From contig CAVTIX010000001.1 of assembly GCA_963734725.1 (NCBI GenBank), positions 14,328-78,327 of the forward strand: 64,000 bases of DNA, written 5' to 3'. This document shows positions 1 through 9,178 of this stretch, piece by piece. Position 1 is the first letter of the stretch, and each line of letters opens with the position of its first letter. Made by a program: the position numbers and the translations under genes. Below the pieces are notes generated by a model, which was not told the origin of the DNA, ran no database searches, and saw nothing but the letters and a program-made list of their open reading frames with translations. This stretch comes from DASXKD01 sp963734725. Lineage in GTDB: Bacteria; Actinomycetota; Actinomycetes; Streptosporangiales; Streptosporangiaceae.

Positions 1-24
1 GGTACCCTCAGGCTCCGCGGACGG

Positions 25-64
25 GCTCAGCCAAGCCGCAGGCTCAGCCAAGCCGCAGGCTCAA
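25..64. repeat. 17-bp tandem repeat upstream of purA
   Basis: Two perfect copies of a 17-bp unit (GCTCAGCCAAGCCGCAG) lie at 25-41 and 42-58, followed by a partial third copy to 64. They end just before the purA ribosome-binding site. I see no promoter in the short sequence available at the window edge. Confidence 0.75.
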
Positions 65-85
65 CGCCGGGAAGGGGCTGGTCAC

Positions 86-1375
86 ATGCCGGCCATCGTG
101 CTGGTGGGTGCGCAGTGGGGTGACGAGGGCAAAGGCAAGGCGACCGACCTGCTCGGCGACCGCGTGGACTTCGTGGTCCGGTACCAGGGGGGCAACAACG
201 CCGGGCACACGGTGGTCATCGGGGACGAGAGCTACGCGCTGCACCTGCTGCCCTCAGGGGTGCTGTCCCCGCGCGTGACCCCGGTGATCGGGAACGGCGT
301 GGTGATCGACCCCGAGGTCCTGCTGGCGGAGATCGACGGCCTGGCCGAGCGCGGCATCTCCTGCGACCGCCTGCTGATCTCGGCCGGCGCGCACCTGATC
401 ATGCCGCACCACCGCGCGCTGGACCGGGTGACCGAGCGGTACCTCGGCAGCGCCCGGATCGGCACGACCGGCCGGGGCATCGGCCCGGCTTACGCGGACA
501 AGGTGGCCAGGACCGGCATTCGCGTCCAGGACCTGTTCGACCCTGGGATCTTGCGGCAGAAGCTCGACCTGGTGCTCCGGGAGAAGAACCAGGTGCTCGC
601 CAAGGTGTACAACCGCCGCGGGATCGACGCGGACGCGGTGACTGCGGAGTACGTCGGGTACGGGGAGAAGCTGCGCCGCTATGTGGCGGACACCTCGGCG
701 GTCCTCAACCGCGCGCTCGACGAGGACAAACCGGTGCTGCTGGAAGGCGCCCAGGCGACGTTGCTCGACGTGGACCACGGCACCTACCCGTTCGTCACCT
801 CCTCGTCCCCGACCGCGGGCGGCGCCTGTGCGGGCTCGGGAATCGGGCCGACCCGGATCACCACGGTGGTCGGCGTGGTCAAGGCGTACACGACCCGGGT
901 CGGCGCCGGGCCGTTCCCCACCGAGTTGGACGGCGACCAGGGCGAGTGGCTGCGCAAGGCCGGCGGGGAGTACGGGGTGACCACTGGCCGGCCGCGCCGC
1001 TGCGGGTGGTTCGACGCGGTCATCGCCCGGTACGCCGCCCGGGTCAACGGGATCACCGACTTCTTCGTGACCAAGCTCGATGTGCTGTCCGGGCTGGAGC
1101 AGGTGCCGGTCTGCGTCGCCTACGACGTCGACGGGACCAGGCACACCGAGATGCCGATGACGCAGACCGAGTTCCACCACGCGGCGCCGGTGTATGAGTT
1201 CTTCGACGGGTGGTGGGAGGACCTGTCCGAGGCCAAGGAGTTCGACGAACTGCCGCGCAACGCGCGGGAGTACGTGCGGGCGCTGGAGGAAATGATCGGC
1301 GCCCCGGTGGCCGCGGTCGGCACCGGCCCGCGCCGTGACCAAACGCTGCAGCTACGGCCGCTGCTGGGCAGGTAG
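86..1375 (+). CDS. purA: Adenylosuccinate synthetase
   Basis: This enzyme joins IMP and aspartate using GTP to make adenylosuccinate, the first committed step to AMP, in the cytoplasm. The N-terminus carries the family P-loop WGDEGKGK (about residues 10-17) followed by GGNNAGHTV, and the GxGIGPAYADK segment lies near residue 130. The 429-residue length is normal for the family. The ATG at 86 follows a GGGAAGGGG Shine-Dalgarno sequence at a usual spacing. The stop codon TAG is shared with a TAGGCT box just ahead of purD, so purA and purD are adjacent on one strand and purB follows two genes later, forming a purine group. Confidence 0.97.
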   Translation: MPAIVLVGAQWGDEGKGKATDLLGDRVDFVVRYQGGNNAGHTVVIGDESYALHLLPSGVLSPRVTPVIGNGVVIDPEVLLAEIDGLAERGISCDRLLISAGAHLIMPHHRALDRVTERYLGSARIGTTGRGIGPAYADKVARTGIRVQDLFDPGILRQKLDLVLREKNQVLAKVYNRRGIDADAVTAEYVGYGEKLRRYVADTSAVLNRALDEDKPVLLEGAQATLLDVDHGTYPFVTSSSPTAGGACAGSGIGPTRITTVVGVVKAYTTRVGAGPFPTELDGDQGEWLRKAGGEYGVTTGRPRRCGWFDAVIARYAARVNGITDFFVTKLDVLSGLEQVPVCVAYDVDGTRHTEMPMTQTEFHHAAPVYEFFDGWWEDLSEAKEFDELPRNAREYVRALEEMIGAPVAAVGTGPRRDQTLQLRPLLGR

Positions 1376-1378
1376 GCT
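1373..1378 (+). promoter_or_regulatory. -10 box for a leaderless purD transcript
   Basis: TAGGCT overlaps the purA stop codon and is followed by 6 nt and then the GTG of purD. This TANNNT-N6-start arrangement is expected when transcription begins at the start codon. No good -35 is visible. Confidence 0.45.
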
Positions 1379-1384
1379 CGCCGC

Positions 1385-2647
1385 GTGCGAGTCCTCCTCC
1401 TCGGCGCTGGAGGCCGTGAGCACGCGCTGGCGCGGGCGCTCGCCGCCGACCCCGCCGTCACCGGCGTGCACGCGGCGCCGGGCAACCCGGGCATCGCCGC
1501 GATCGCCACGGTGCACCCGGCCGATCTCGCCGACATCGGCGCTGTGCTCGACCTGGCTCGCTCGGTGGCCCCGGACCTGGTGGTCATCGGGCCGGAGGCG
1601 CCGCTGGTCGCCGGGCTGGCGGATGCGCTGCGAGGGTCTGGCCTGAGCTGTTTTGGGCCCAGCCGCCGGGCCGCCATGATCGAGGGTTCCAAGTCGTTCG
1701 CCAAGGAGGTCATGCGGGCGGGCGGCATTCCGACGGCACGCGCCCGCACTTGCACCAGCGAAGCTGAGGTGGCCGCGGCACTGGCCGAGTTCGGGCGGCC
1801 CTACGTGGTGAAGGCGGATGGCCTCGCGGCCGGCAAGGGCGTCGTGGTGACCGGCGACCTGGCCGCCGCGCGCGCGCATGCGCAGGCCGTGGGCAAGGTC
1901 GTCGTCGAGGAGTTCCTGGACGGCCCCGAGGTGTCGATGTTCGCGCTGGCCGACGGCGCCAGCGCGGTGCCGCTGCTGCTCGCGCAGGACTTCAAGCGGG
2001 CACACGACGGCGACGAGGGGCCAAACACCGGCGGCATGGGCGCGTACGCCCCGCTGCCCTGGGCGCCGCGGGGGCTGGCCACGGAACTGATGACCACGGT
2101 CATCGAGCCCGCGATCGCCGCGCTGCGCCGCCACGGCGCCCCCTACCGCGGCCTGCTCTACGCCGGCCTGGCGCTGACCAGCCGGGGGCCGCGGGTGGTG
2201 GAGTTCAACGCCAGATTCGGCGACCCGGAGACCCAGGTCGTGCTGGACCGGCTCGTCAGCCCGCTGGCCGGCGCGCTGGCCGCGGCCGCGTCCGGCTCGC
2301 TGTCCGGCGCCGCCCCGCTGGACTGGGCGCCCGGCGCCGCGGTCACGGTGGTCGTCGCGGCCGAGGGCTACCCGGTCTCGCCGGTGACCGGTGACGTCAT
2401 CGAAGGTATTGATGATGCCGAACGAGTAGCCGGGGCCTATGTGCTCCACGCGGGCACGAGCACCGACCGGGGCGGACGGCTGGTCAGCACGGGTGGCAGG
2501 GTGCTCAACGTCGTTGGCAGCGGGCCGGACCTGGCGGCCGCGCGTGCCGTGGCCTACACGGCGGCGGCGCGGATTCAGATGCGGGGCGGCTGGTTCCGCA
2601 GCGACATCGCCGCCGAAGCCGCCCGGACCGCGTCCAGCCCGGCATGA
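1385..2647 (+). CDS. purD: Phosphoribosylamine-glycine ligase (GAR synthetase)
   Basis: It makes glycinamide ribonucleotide from phosphoribosylamine, glycine and ATP, the second step of purine synthesis. The start (GTG) gives the typical N-terminus LLLGAGGREHALA. The ATP-grasp core follows, with FAKEVM, KADGLAAGKGVVV (about residues 140-152), NTGGMGAYAP and FNARFGDPETQ. The 420-residue length matches monofunctional actinobacterial PurD. The gene has no clear Shine-Dalgarno sequence but a TAGGCT box six bases upstream, so it may be translated from a leaderless mRNA. Its end overlaps the next gene by ATGA. Confidence 0.97.
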   Translation: MRVLLLGAGGREHALARALAADPAVTGVHAAPGNPGIAAIATVHPADLADIGAVLDLARSVAPDLVVIGPEAPLVAGLADALRGSGLSCFGPSRRAAMIEGSKSFAKEVMRAGGIPTARARTCTSEAEVAAALAEFGRPYVVKADGLAAGKGVVVTGDLAAARAHAQAVGKVVVEEFLDGPEVSMFALADGASAVPLLLAQDFKRAHDGDEGPNTGGMGAYAPLPWAPRGLATELMTTVIEPAIAALRRHGAPYRGLLYAGLALTSRGPRVVEFNARFGDPETQVVLDRLVSPLAGALAAAASGSLSGAAPLDWAPGAAVTVVVAAEGYPVSPVTGDVIEGIDDAERVAGAYVLHAGTSTDRGGRLVSTGGRVLNVVGSGPDLAAARAVAYTAAARIQMRGGWFRSDIAAEAARTASSPA

Positions 2648-4143
2648 CCAGCCCGGGACCCGGTACACCGGACCCGGGCGGCGCAGCGGGCCCGGGCGGC
2701 GCGGCACGCCCAGGCGGCGCAGCGGGCCCGGGCGGCGCAGCGGGCCCGGGCGGCGCAGCGGACCCGGGCGGCGCAGCGGACCCGGGCGGCGCAGCGGACC
2801 CGGGCGGCGCAGCGGACCCGGGCGGCGCAGCGGACCCGGGCGGCGCAGCGGACCCGGGCGGCGTGGCAGGCCCAGGCGGCGCAGCGGACCCGCGCGGCGT
2901 GGCAGGCCCGGGCGGCATGGAGGGCCCCGGCGGCACGGAAGGCCCCGGCGGCGGGCTGACCCGCCCCGCCGAAGCCGCCAACTCCTCCAGCCCCAGTGAA
3001 CCCGCCAGCACCATAGACATCACGGACCCCGACGCCCCGCTGCGGGTGACCACGCTGGAGCTGTTCTTCGACCTGGTCTTCGCGTTCACCCTCACCCAGC
3101 TCGCCTCCCTGCTGGAGCATCACCTCACGCTGGGCGGCGCTTTCGAGGTGCTGCTGGTGTTCGGGGTGCTGTGGTGGATGTACGGGGGATACGCGTGGCT
3201 GACCAACACCCGCGCTCCGACCCGCACCCCGGACCGGCTGCTGCTGCTCCTCGGCATGGCCGGCTTCCTGATCTGCGGCCTGGCGATCCCGCGCGGTTTC
3301 GGCCCCGGCGACACCGAGACCAGGGTCGCGCTCGGTGTCGGGTACCTGATCGTGGTCCTGGTGCACGGGGCGCTGTTCTACCGGGTCAACCGGAACATCG
3401 TGCGGGTCACGCCGTTCAACGTCAGCGCTGCGCTGCTGGTGATCGGCGCCGCGTTCGTTGCTTCCCCGGCCAGCTACCTGCTCTGGGCGGCTGCGGTGGC
3501 CATCCAGTGGCTGTCCCCGCTGATCATCCAGCCTGGTGGCCGGTTCGACTTCCGGCCCGCGCACTTCGCGGAGCGGCACGGGGCCCTGGTCATCGTGGCG
3601 CTCGGCGAGTCGGTCGCGGCGGTCGGCATCGGGGCCGCGCCGGCGGGCGTGACCTTCAACGTGGCCGTGGCCGCCGTCCTCGGCCTGGCCCTGTCCGCCG
3701 CGCTGTGGTGGACGTACTTCGGCGACGGCGACGACGAGCGGGCCGAGCAAGCCATGGCCGCCACGGACCGGTCGCGGCAGGCCGGCCTGGCGCTGGCCAC
3801 CTACTACGCGCACATCCCGATCCTGCTCGGCGTGGTGACGCTGGCCGCCGGCGCCTCCCTGACCATCGGCAACCCCACCCGGCCGCATCCTGGCTGGGCG
3901 GCGGTCGCGGTGGCGGGCGGCGCCGCGCTGTTCCTGGCGGGCAGCGCCTGGTTCCGCCGGGCGCTGCGGATCGGGCCGATCGCGCTGCGGCTGGCCGGCG
4001 CCGGGTTCGCCCTGGCCACCGCCGCCATCGGGGCTGCGGTCAACGCCGAGGTGCAGCTTGCCGTCCTGCTGGCCGGGATCGTGGCGATGCTCGTGGCCGA
4101 GCGCTACGCCCGCGTGCGCCCCAGAGCCGCGGTCGGCGGTTAG
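2644..4143 (+). CDS. LtrA-family membrane protein with N-terminal collagen-like repeats
   Basis: From about residue 130 the protein matches the low-temperature-requirement A (LtrA) family: the TLELFFDLVFAFTLTQL opening and a series of hydrophobic spans to the C-terminus, so it should be an integral membrane protein of unknown transport or sensing role. Residues about 10-105 are instead some sixteen six-residue units of the type DPGGAA/GPGGAA, encoded by an 18-bp minisatellite. The ATG overlaps the purD stop (ATGA), which favours translational coupling. An internal start after the repeats (for example ATG near 2917) cannot be excluded. The TAG stop coincides with the end of a MITE remnant. Family call is solid; the long N-terminus is odd. 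Confidence 0.8.
   Translation: MTSPGPGTPDPGGAAGPGGAARPGGAAGPGGAAGPGGAADPGGAADPGGAADPGGAADPGGAADPGGAADPGGVAGPGGAADPRGVAGPGGMEGPGGTEGPGGGLTRPAEAANSSSPSEPASTIDITDPDAPLRVTTLELFFDLVFAFTLTQLASLLEHHLTLGGAFEVLLVFGVLWWMYGGYAWLTNTRAPTRTPDRLLLLLGMAGFLICGLAIPRGFGPGDTETRVALGVGYLIVVLVHGALFYRVNRNIVRVTPFNVSAALLVIGAAFVASPASYLLWAAAVAIQWLSPLIIQPGGRFDFRPAHFAERHGALVIVALGESVAAVGIGAAPAGVTFNVAVAAVLGLALSAALWWTYFGDGDDERAEQAMAATDRSRQAGLALATYYAHIPILLGVVTLAAGASLTIGNPTRPHPGWAAVAVAGGAALFLAGSAWFRRALRIGPIALRLAGAGFALATAAIGAAVNAEVQLAVLLAGIVAMLVAERYARVRPRAAVGG
2671..2958 (+). repeat. 18-bp minisatellite coding for PGGAA repeats
   Basis: About sixteen 18-bp units lie head to tail. Those starting at 2761, 2779, 2797, 2815 and 2833 are identical, and outer units diverge. 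The period is a multiple of three, so copy number can change without breaking the frame. The antisense ORF across this region is a shadow. Confidence 0.9.
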
Positions 4144-4188
4144 GGCATTCCGCCTGCTACGACGGCATAGATCTACCGAGCGCGCCCT
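4142..4188. mobile_element. Short MITE remnant between the LtrA-type gene and purB
   Basis: This 47-bp sequence starts AGGGCAT and ends CGCCCT. It contains ACGACGGCATAGATCTAC, found near the right end of the 182-bp elements at 33103-33285 and 47214-47395. It looks like an internally deleted copy. The upstream stop codon TAG overlaps its left tip. Confidence 0.6.
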
Positions 4189-4204
4189 AAGGGACAATGG
4201 GCAT

Positions 4205-5512
4205 GTGATCGAGCGCTACACACTGCCCGAGATGGGGCGGATCTGGAGCCAGGAGCACAAGTACGAGCTGTGGCGCCGGGTGGAGACCCTGGTGCTGGAG
4301 GCGCACGCCGACGCCGGGACGGCGCCGGCGGACGCGGTGGCGCCGGTGCGTGCCGCGCCAGCGCCGACCGCCGAGGCGGTGGCCGCCGCGGAGGCCGTGA
4401 CCGACCACGACGTGATCGCGTTCCTCACCGCGTGGGCGGACAATACCGTGCCCCGGTCGGCCGCCGCCTGGGTGCACTTCGGCATGACGTCCTCCGACCT
4501 GCTGGACACGGCGCTCGCGGTCACCCTCACCGAGTCCACCGACCTGCTGATCACCCGCGCCACGGCCCTCGTCACAGCGCTGCGCGAGCACGCGCTCGCG
4601 CACCGGGGCACGATCCGGGCCGGGCGGACGCACGGCATCCATGCCGAACCGGACGTCTGGGGGCACCGGGTCGCCGACTTCGCGTTCGCCGTGGCGCGCT
4701 GCCGGGACCGGCTGCGGCGCGCCAGGGACGCGGTTGCGGTGGGAAAGCTGTCCGGGCCGGTCGGCACCTACTCCAACATCGGCCCCGCGATCGAGGCCCG
4801 GGTACTGCGCGAACTGGGGCTGAGGCCCGCTGACGTGGCCACGCAGGTGGTGTTCCGCGACGGGATCGCCGAGTGGGCGAGCGTGCTCGCCCTGCTCGCC
4901 ACCGCCTGTGAGGCGATCGCCCTGGAGGTCCGGCACGGGCAGCGCACCGAGGTCGCCGAACTGGCCGAGGCGTTCTCGGCCGGCCAGAAAGGCTCCTCGG
5001 CCATGCCGCACAAGCGAAACCCGATCCGTTCCGAGCGGATCTGCGGCCTGGCCCGCGTCGTCCGCGGCTACGTGATCCCGGTGATGGAGGGCATGGCCCT
5101 GTGGCACGAACGTGACATTTCTCATTCCAGCGTCGAACGGGTGGCGCTGCCCGACGCGGCGATAGCGACCGACTACCTGCTGCACCTGACAACGGGCCTG
5201 ATCGAGGGCCTGCGGGTGAACGCCGCAAGGATGCGGGCGAACCTGGAGTCCACCGGCGGCCTGATCTACACCTCCAGCGTCCTGCTCGACCTGGTCGAGG
5301 CAGGAATGTCCAGGGAGGACGCGTACGCGCTGGTCCAGGCCGCCGCCACGGTGAGCTGGGACACCGGCGCCAGCTTCCGGGAGGCGCTGCGGAAGGAGGC
5401 CGCCGCGGCCGGGCAGGCGCTGGACGAGGGCCGCCTGGATGAGATTTTCCGGCCGGAGCATTACGTGGAGCGGCTCGGGCCGGTTTTCGCCCGTCTGGCC
5501 AACCTCACCTGA
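4205..5512 (+). CDS. purB: Adenylosuccinate lyase
   Basis: The enzyme removes fumarate from SAICAR and from adenylosuccinate, so it serves both IMP synthesis and the AMP branch. The fumarase/aspartase superfamily signature GSSAMPHKRNP is present near residue 262, and TSSDLLDTALA and RTHGIHAEP mark the other conserved regions. I place the start at GTG 4205, giving IERYTLPEMGRIW as in most actinobacterial PurB, 435 residues. The open frame continues upstream into the LtrA gene, but that extension is not family-like. The gene follows directly after a MITE remnant. Confidence 0.95.
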   Translation: MIERYTLPEMGRIWSQEHKYELWRRVETLVLEAHADAGTAPADAVAPVRAAPAPTAEAVAAAEAVTDHDVIAFLTAWADNTVPRSAAAWVHFGMTSSDLLDTALAVTLTESTDLLITRATALVTALREHALAHRGTIRAGRTHGIHAEPDVWGHRVADFAFAVARCRDRLRRARDAVAVGKLSGPVGTYSNIGPAIEARVLRELGLRPADVATQVVFRDGIAEWASVLALLATACEAIALEVRHGQRTEVAELAEAFSAGQKGSSAMPHKRNPIRSERICGLARVVRGYVIPVMEGMALWHERDISHSSVERVALPDAAIATDYLLHLTTGLIEGLRVNAARMRANLESTGGLIYTSSVLLDLVEAGMSREDAYALVQAAATVSWDTGASFREALRKEAAAAGQALDEGRLDEIFRPEHYVERLGPVFARLANLT

Positions 5513-5797
5513 CCAAATGGCCAATTCTGGCGCACCCGTCTCACCTGCCACGATGGAGGCAAATCGGCGGACGGCGGGGCCATAGCATGACCGGGCCGGT
5601 AGCACGAGGGCCGGCGCGAACGCCAGGCCCGGGATGTCCGCAATGACCCGCATACCCCGGCGCCGGTGGGATACTGGACAGCGCGCACACGAGGCTGCCA
5701 GGTGTCCAGGCAGCTAGCGGAACCGCCCAGACAGGCGCGTCCCGACGATCACCAGGCCGCCCGCCTGCCCACTATGCAGCCAAGGAGCAGCTTGTCG

Positions 5798-7078
5798 ATG
5801 ACCGTTGGACCCGAGACGTGCTATCGAGTTCGAGGCGGCGCGCCGCTGCACGGAACTGTTTTCGTACAAGGCGCCAAGAACGCCGCGCTCAAGATGATCG
5901 CCGCCTCGCTGCTCGCGGCCGAAGGCCGGACGGTACTGCGGAACGTCCCGCCGATCGAGGACGTGCGCCGGGCCATCGAACTGGCGCAGGCCGTTGGCGC
6001 CGTGGTCAAGTTCCACGAGGCGGAGCGCACCCTGGTGGTGGACGCGTCCCAGCTGACCAGCCCGGTGCTGCCTGCTGAGATCGCGCGGCGCTTCCGCGGC
6101 TCGGTGCTGTTCGTGCCCGCGCTGCTGCACCGGCTCGGGGAAGCGGTCATCGAGGGCGTCGGCGGGTGCAACCTCGGCAGCCGCAGCCTCGACTTCCACT
6201 ACCGCGGCTTCGCCCGGCTGGGCGCCACCGTGGACGGCACCGGCGACAAGATCTACATCAAGGCGGGCAGGATGCGCGGCGCGCACCTGTACCTGGACAC
6301 GCCGTCGCACACCGGCACCGAGAACCTGATCATGGCCGCGTCCCTGTCCCCGGGCACCACGGTCATCGACAACACCGCCCTCGAGCCCGAAGTGCTGGAC
6401 GTCATCGCGTTCCTGACCAAGATGGGGGCGAACATCAGCGGCGGCGGCACCGGGTTCATCAGGGTCCGTGGGGTGAGCGAGCTCACCGCGACCGAGCACA
6501 CGGTGATGGCCGACCGGATCGACGCCGGCGTGTTCGCGATGGCCGCCGCCATCACCGGCGGGGAACTCAGCCTGGTCGGGGCCAACCTGGAACACTTCGG
6601 GGTGGTCCGGTGGAAGCTGGAGCAGATGGGCGTGGAGTTCGCCGCCAGCGGCGCGGTGATCCAGGTGCGGCGCGAGCGCGCGCTGCGCCCGATCAACGTG
6701 ATCACCAGCCCGTACCCGGGGTTCGCGACCGACCTGCAGTCCCCCATCATGGCGCTGAGCTGCCTCGCCGAGGGCCCGAGCTACATCAGGGAGACGATCT
6801 ACGACGGGCGGTACACCCTCGTCGGTGAACTCGCCAAGATGGGCGCGAAGGTCGAGGCGAACGGCGACAAGGTGGTCGTGCACGGCCCGTGCACGCTCAG
6901 GGGCACCAAGGTCGAGGCGCACGACCTGCGCACCGGGATCGCGCTGATCCTGGCCGGGCTCGGCGCTGAGGGGGAGGCCGTGGTCGCCCCCGGCTACCTG
7001 ATCGACCGCGGGCATGCGGACGTCGCGGGGCGGCTGTCCGACCTCGGCGCCGACGTGCGCGTCGAAGAGAGCGCCTGA
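5798..7078 (+). CDS. murA: UDP-N-acetylglucosamine 1-carboxyvinyltransferase (MurA family)
   Basis: MurA transfers enolpyruvate from PEP to UDP-GlcNAc, the first committed step of peptidoglycan synthesis. The catalytic lysine (VQGAKNAALK), the fosfomycin-target cysteine (GVGGCNLGSR), the aspartate in FATDLQSP and the late DRG arginine are all present. The chosen ATG at 5798 lies ten bases after AAGGAG; upstream in-frame starts at 5774 and 5666 lack support. The result is 426 residues, normal length. Some motifs differ from the standard (DLRTGIALILAG for DLRASAAL), so this may be one of two MurA paralogs. The 285 bases upstream hold no gene I can support. Confidence 0.9.
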   Translation: MTVGPETCYRVRGGAPLHGTVFVQGAKNAALKMIAASLLAAEGRTVLRNVPPIEDVRRAIELAQAVGAVVKFHEAERTLVVDASQLTSPVLPAEIARRFRGSVLFVPALLHRLGEAVIEGVGGCNLGSRSLDFHYRGFARLGATVDGTGDKIYIKAGRMRGAHLYLDTPSHTGTENLIMAASLSPGTTVIDNTALEPEVLDVIAFLTKMGANISGGGTGFIRVRGVSELTATEHTVMADRIDAGVFAMAAAITGGELSLVGANLEHFGVVRWKLEQMGVEFAASGAVIQVRRERALRPINVITSPYPGFATDLQSPIMALSCLAEGPSYIRETIYDGRYTLVGELAKMGAKVEANGDKVVVHGPCTLRGTKVEAHDLRTGIALILAGLGAEGEAVVAPGYLIDRGHADVAGRLSDLGADVRVEESA

Positions 7079-7224
7079 CCAGGAAGCCCCGGCAAGTGCC
7101 GCGGCCCGTCCGGCATGCCCGGCGTGGCCAGGGCGGGCGCGGCGGGGTGCATCTCGGCTGATGACGGAAAAGCTGGGCGACGGCGCCTAGGCTGGGCCCG
7201 GCCCACGACGGGAAGGGCGCCGAA

Positions 7225-7250
7225 GCTGGCGGGCGGTACTGCCCGCCAGC
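7225..7250. terminator. Bidirectional terminator hairpin between murA and the aminotransferase gene
   Basis: A perfect 10-bp stem (GCTGGCGGGC / GCCCGCCAGC) with a 6-nt loop sits between two convergent genes. It ends 8 bp before the aminotransferase stop. There is no T-tract, which is common for actinobacterial terminators. Confidence 0.7.
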
Positions 7251-7257
7251 GCCCCGG

Positions 7258-8334
7258 TCAGTGCCGACGAGGATAGGCCCTGGCCACGGCGAGGAAGGCG
7301 TCGTCAGCCTCCGGCGTCCCCACCGAGATGCGCGCGCCCTCGTCCCCGAACGGCCGGATGCTGATCCCGGCTTCCGCGCACACGGTGGCGAAGTCCTGGG
7401 TGTCGGGGCCAAGCCGGAGCCAGACGAAGTTGGCCTCGGTCGGCGGGACCGTCCAGCCCTGGGCCAGCAGTTCGTCGCGGACCCGGGCCCGTTCCTTCAC
7501 CGCGAGGTCGACCCGCTCCATCAGCTCAGCCTCGGCCGCCAGGGAAGCGATCGCCGCGGTCTGGGCGAGAGCGTTGACGGTGAACGGGAGCATGGTCGTC
7601 CGCGCCGCGGCGGCGACGGGTTCCTGCCCGATCAGGTAACCGACCCTCAGCCCGGCCAGGCCGTAAGCCTTGGAGAAGGTGCGTAGTACCGCGACATTCG
7701 GGCGGCGGCGGCAGACGTCGATGCCGTTGGGCACGGCGGGGTCCCGGACATACTCCGCGTAGGCCTCGTCCAGCACCACCAGGCATTCCGGCGGCACCCG
7801 GTCCAGGAACTCCTCCAGTTCGGCCGCGTGCACGACCGTGCCGGTGGGGTTGTTCGGGTTGCACACGAAGATCGCCCGGGTCCGGGGAGTGACCGCCTCC
7901 GCCATCGCGGGCAGGTCGTGCCGCTCGTCCCGCAGCGGCACCCGCACATCGGCCGCACCGGTGAGCGGCACCAGGATCGGGTAGGCCTCAAACGATCTCC
8001 ATGCGTACAGCACCTCGGCGCCCGGCTCCGCGGCGGCCGCCAGGAGCTGCTGAGCCACCCCGACCGAGCCGCAACCGAGCGCGATGTGCGAGACCGGGAC
8101 GTCATGCCGCCGGGCGATCGCCTCGGTCAGCGCCACGGCGTGATTGTCCGGGTACCAGTTGATCTCCGCCGCGGCCGCGGCGATGGCCTCGGCCACCGAG
8201 GGCAGCGGGCTGAACGGGCACTCGTTCGAGGCGAGCTTGAACGACTGGCCCGCGGCGTTGGCGACCCGCTTGCCTGGCTTGTACGGGCTGAATTGACCGA
8301 GAACGGTGCGGAATTGGGGCGATCGGTCGGACAC
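7258..8334 (-). CDS. pat: HisC/Pat-family aminotransferase (probable aromatic amino acid aminotransferase)
   Basis: This is a class I/II PLP aminotransferase of 358 residues. The PLP-lysine motif FSKAYGLAGLRVGY, the NPNNPTGT loop and the KLASNECPFSPLPS substrate region are present. The AWRSFEAYP segment and overall pattern match the second HisC-like protein of mycobacteria (Pat) better than the histidine-operon HisC, so transamination of phenylpyruvate-type acids is more likely than histidinol phosphate. No his genes are nearby. The GTG start follows GGAGGA at good spacing. Distinguishing Pat from HisC by sequence alone is uncertain. Confidence 0.85.
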   Translation of the reverse strand: MSDRSPQFRTVLGQFSPYKPGKRVANAAGQSFKLASNECPFSPLPSVAEAIAAAAAEINWYPDNHAVALTEAIARRHDVPVSHIALGCGSVGVAQQLLAAAAEPGAEVLYAWRSFEAYPILVPLTGAADVRVPLRDERHDLPAMAEAVTPRTRAIFVCNPNNPTGTVVHAAELEEFLDRVPPECLVVLDEAYAEYVRDPAVPNGIDVCRRRPNVAVLRTFSKAYGLAGLRVGYLIGQEPVAAAARTTMLPFTVNALAQTAAIASLAAEAELMERVDLAVKERARVRDELLAQGWTVPPTEANFVWLRLGPDTQDFATVCAEAGISIRPFGDEGARISVGTPEADDAFLAVARAYPRRH

Positions 8335-8414
8335 CGTTGTCCTCCGGCTGAACGGGCGGTTACGTCACTAGCAGTCTGCCACCGCGCGCCCGTGCATCAG
8401 CCGCCCTAAGCGCC

Positions 8415-8936
8415 TCAGCCGAGTCCCAGCGACTCGAGCGCCGTGCTGAACACGGCGAACATGTCCTGGGTGAACAGGACGAAACGGGCCTCCTCCAACT
8501 GGCTCGGCGTCCGGCTGACCGTGGTCAGCGCGATCCGCGCCGCGTCCCCGGCGGGCCAGCCGTAGATTCCCGCCGACACCGCAGGGAAAGCGACCACCTT
8601 GGCGCCAAGCTCATCGGCGACCCGCAGCGACTGTTCGTAGCAGGACGCGAGCACCGCGGACCGGTCGTCGCGCGCCGAGTACACCGGGCCCACGGTGTGG
8701 ATCACCCAGCGGGCGCTGAGGTCACCGCCCGTGGTGGCGGCCGCCTGCCCGGCAGGCAGGCCGTCGCGGTAGCGGGATGCCCGCAGTTCATGGCATTCGG
8801 CGAGGATGACGGGGCCGCCGCGGCGGTGAATCGCCCCGTCCACGCCGCCGCCACCGAGCAGGGACGAGTTCGCGGCGTTGACGATGGCGTCGGCCTGCTC
8901 GCGGGTGATGTCGCCGAGCTTCAGCGTGATCTTCAT
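8415..8936 (-). CDS. Macrodomain protein (ADP-ribose / O-acetyl-ADP-ribose hydrolase)
   Basis: A 173-residue single macrodomain. It has the ADP-ribose-binding motifs DAIVNAANSSLLGGGGVDGA (about residues 16-35) and the phosphate loop PAVSAGIYGWP near residue 127. YmdB-type macrodomains remove acetyl or ADP-ribosyl groups from O-acetyl-ADP-ribose or proteins. The ATG at 8936 gives the expected ITLKLGDIT opening. It stands alone on its strand between the aminotransferase and a winged-helix gene, with a 16-bp palindrome upstream. Substrate is not determinable from sequence. Confidence 0.92.
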   Translation of the reverse strand: MKITLKLGDITREQADAIVNAANSSLLGGGGVDGAIHRRGGPVILAECHELRASRYRDGLPAGQAAATTGGDLSARWVIHTVGPVYSARDDRSAVLASCYEQSLRVADELGAKVVAFPAVSAGIYGWPAGDAARIALTTVSRTPSQLEEARFVLFTQDMFAVFSTALESLGLG

Positions 8937-8981
8937 GACATTGTCAGTTTCACTATGGTGGGCGGGTTCTCAGCCAGTATG

Positions 8982-8997
8982 CCGGGTGCGCACCCGG
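8982..8997. promoter_or_regulatory. 16-bp palindrome upstream of the macrodomain gene
   Basis: CCGGGTGCGCACCCGG is a perfect palindrome 46 bp upstream of the macrodomain start. It could be an operator, or a terminator for the convergent side. The rest of 8937-9178 holds no gene I recognise. Confidence 0.4.
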
Positions 8998-9178
8998 TGG
9001 CTGGACTCTTAGTGCGACCCCAGTTACTGATGGCGTTCCTACGTCTTGTTGACGGCTGGTAGGGCCGGGTCATTGCGTGGTGTCGATTGTCCTGGCGAGC
9101 GAGGCTGCGAGGGCGTGGAGTTCGATCCACAGCTGCGCCGTGATCGGCTGCGGCGGATTCTGGCGTTCCCGCGGCCGG

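Noticed and set aside
2575..4197. 540-codon minus-strand frame with repeated RVRCAA units
   Set aside because: Antisense translation of the PGGAA minisatellite and LtrA gene.
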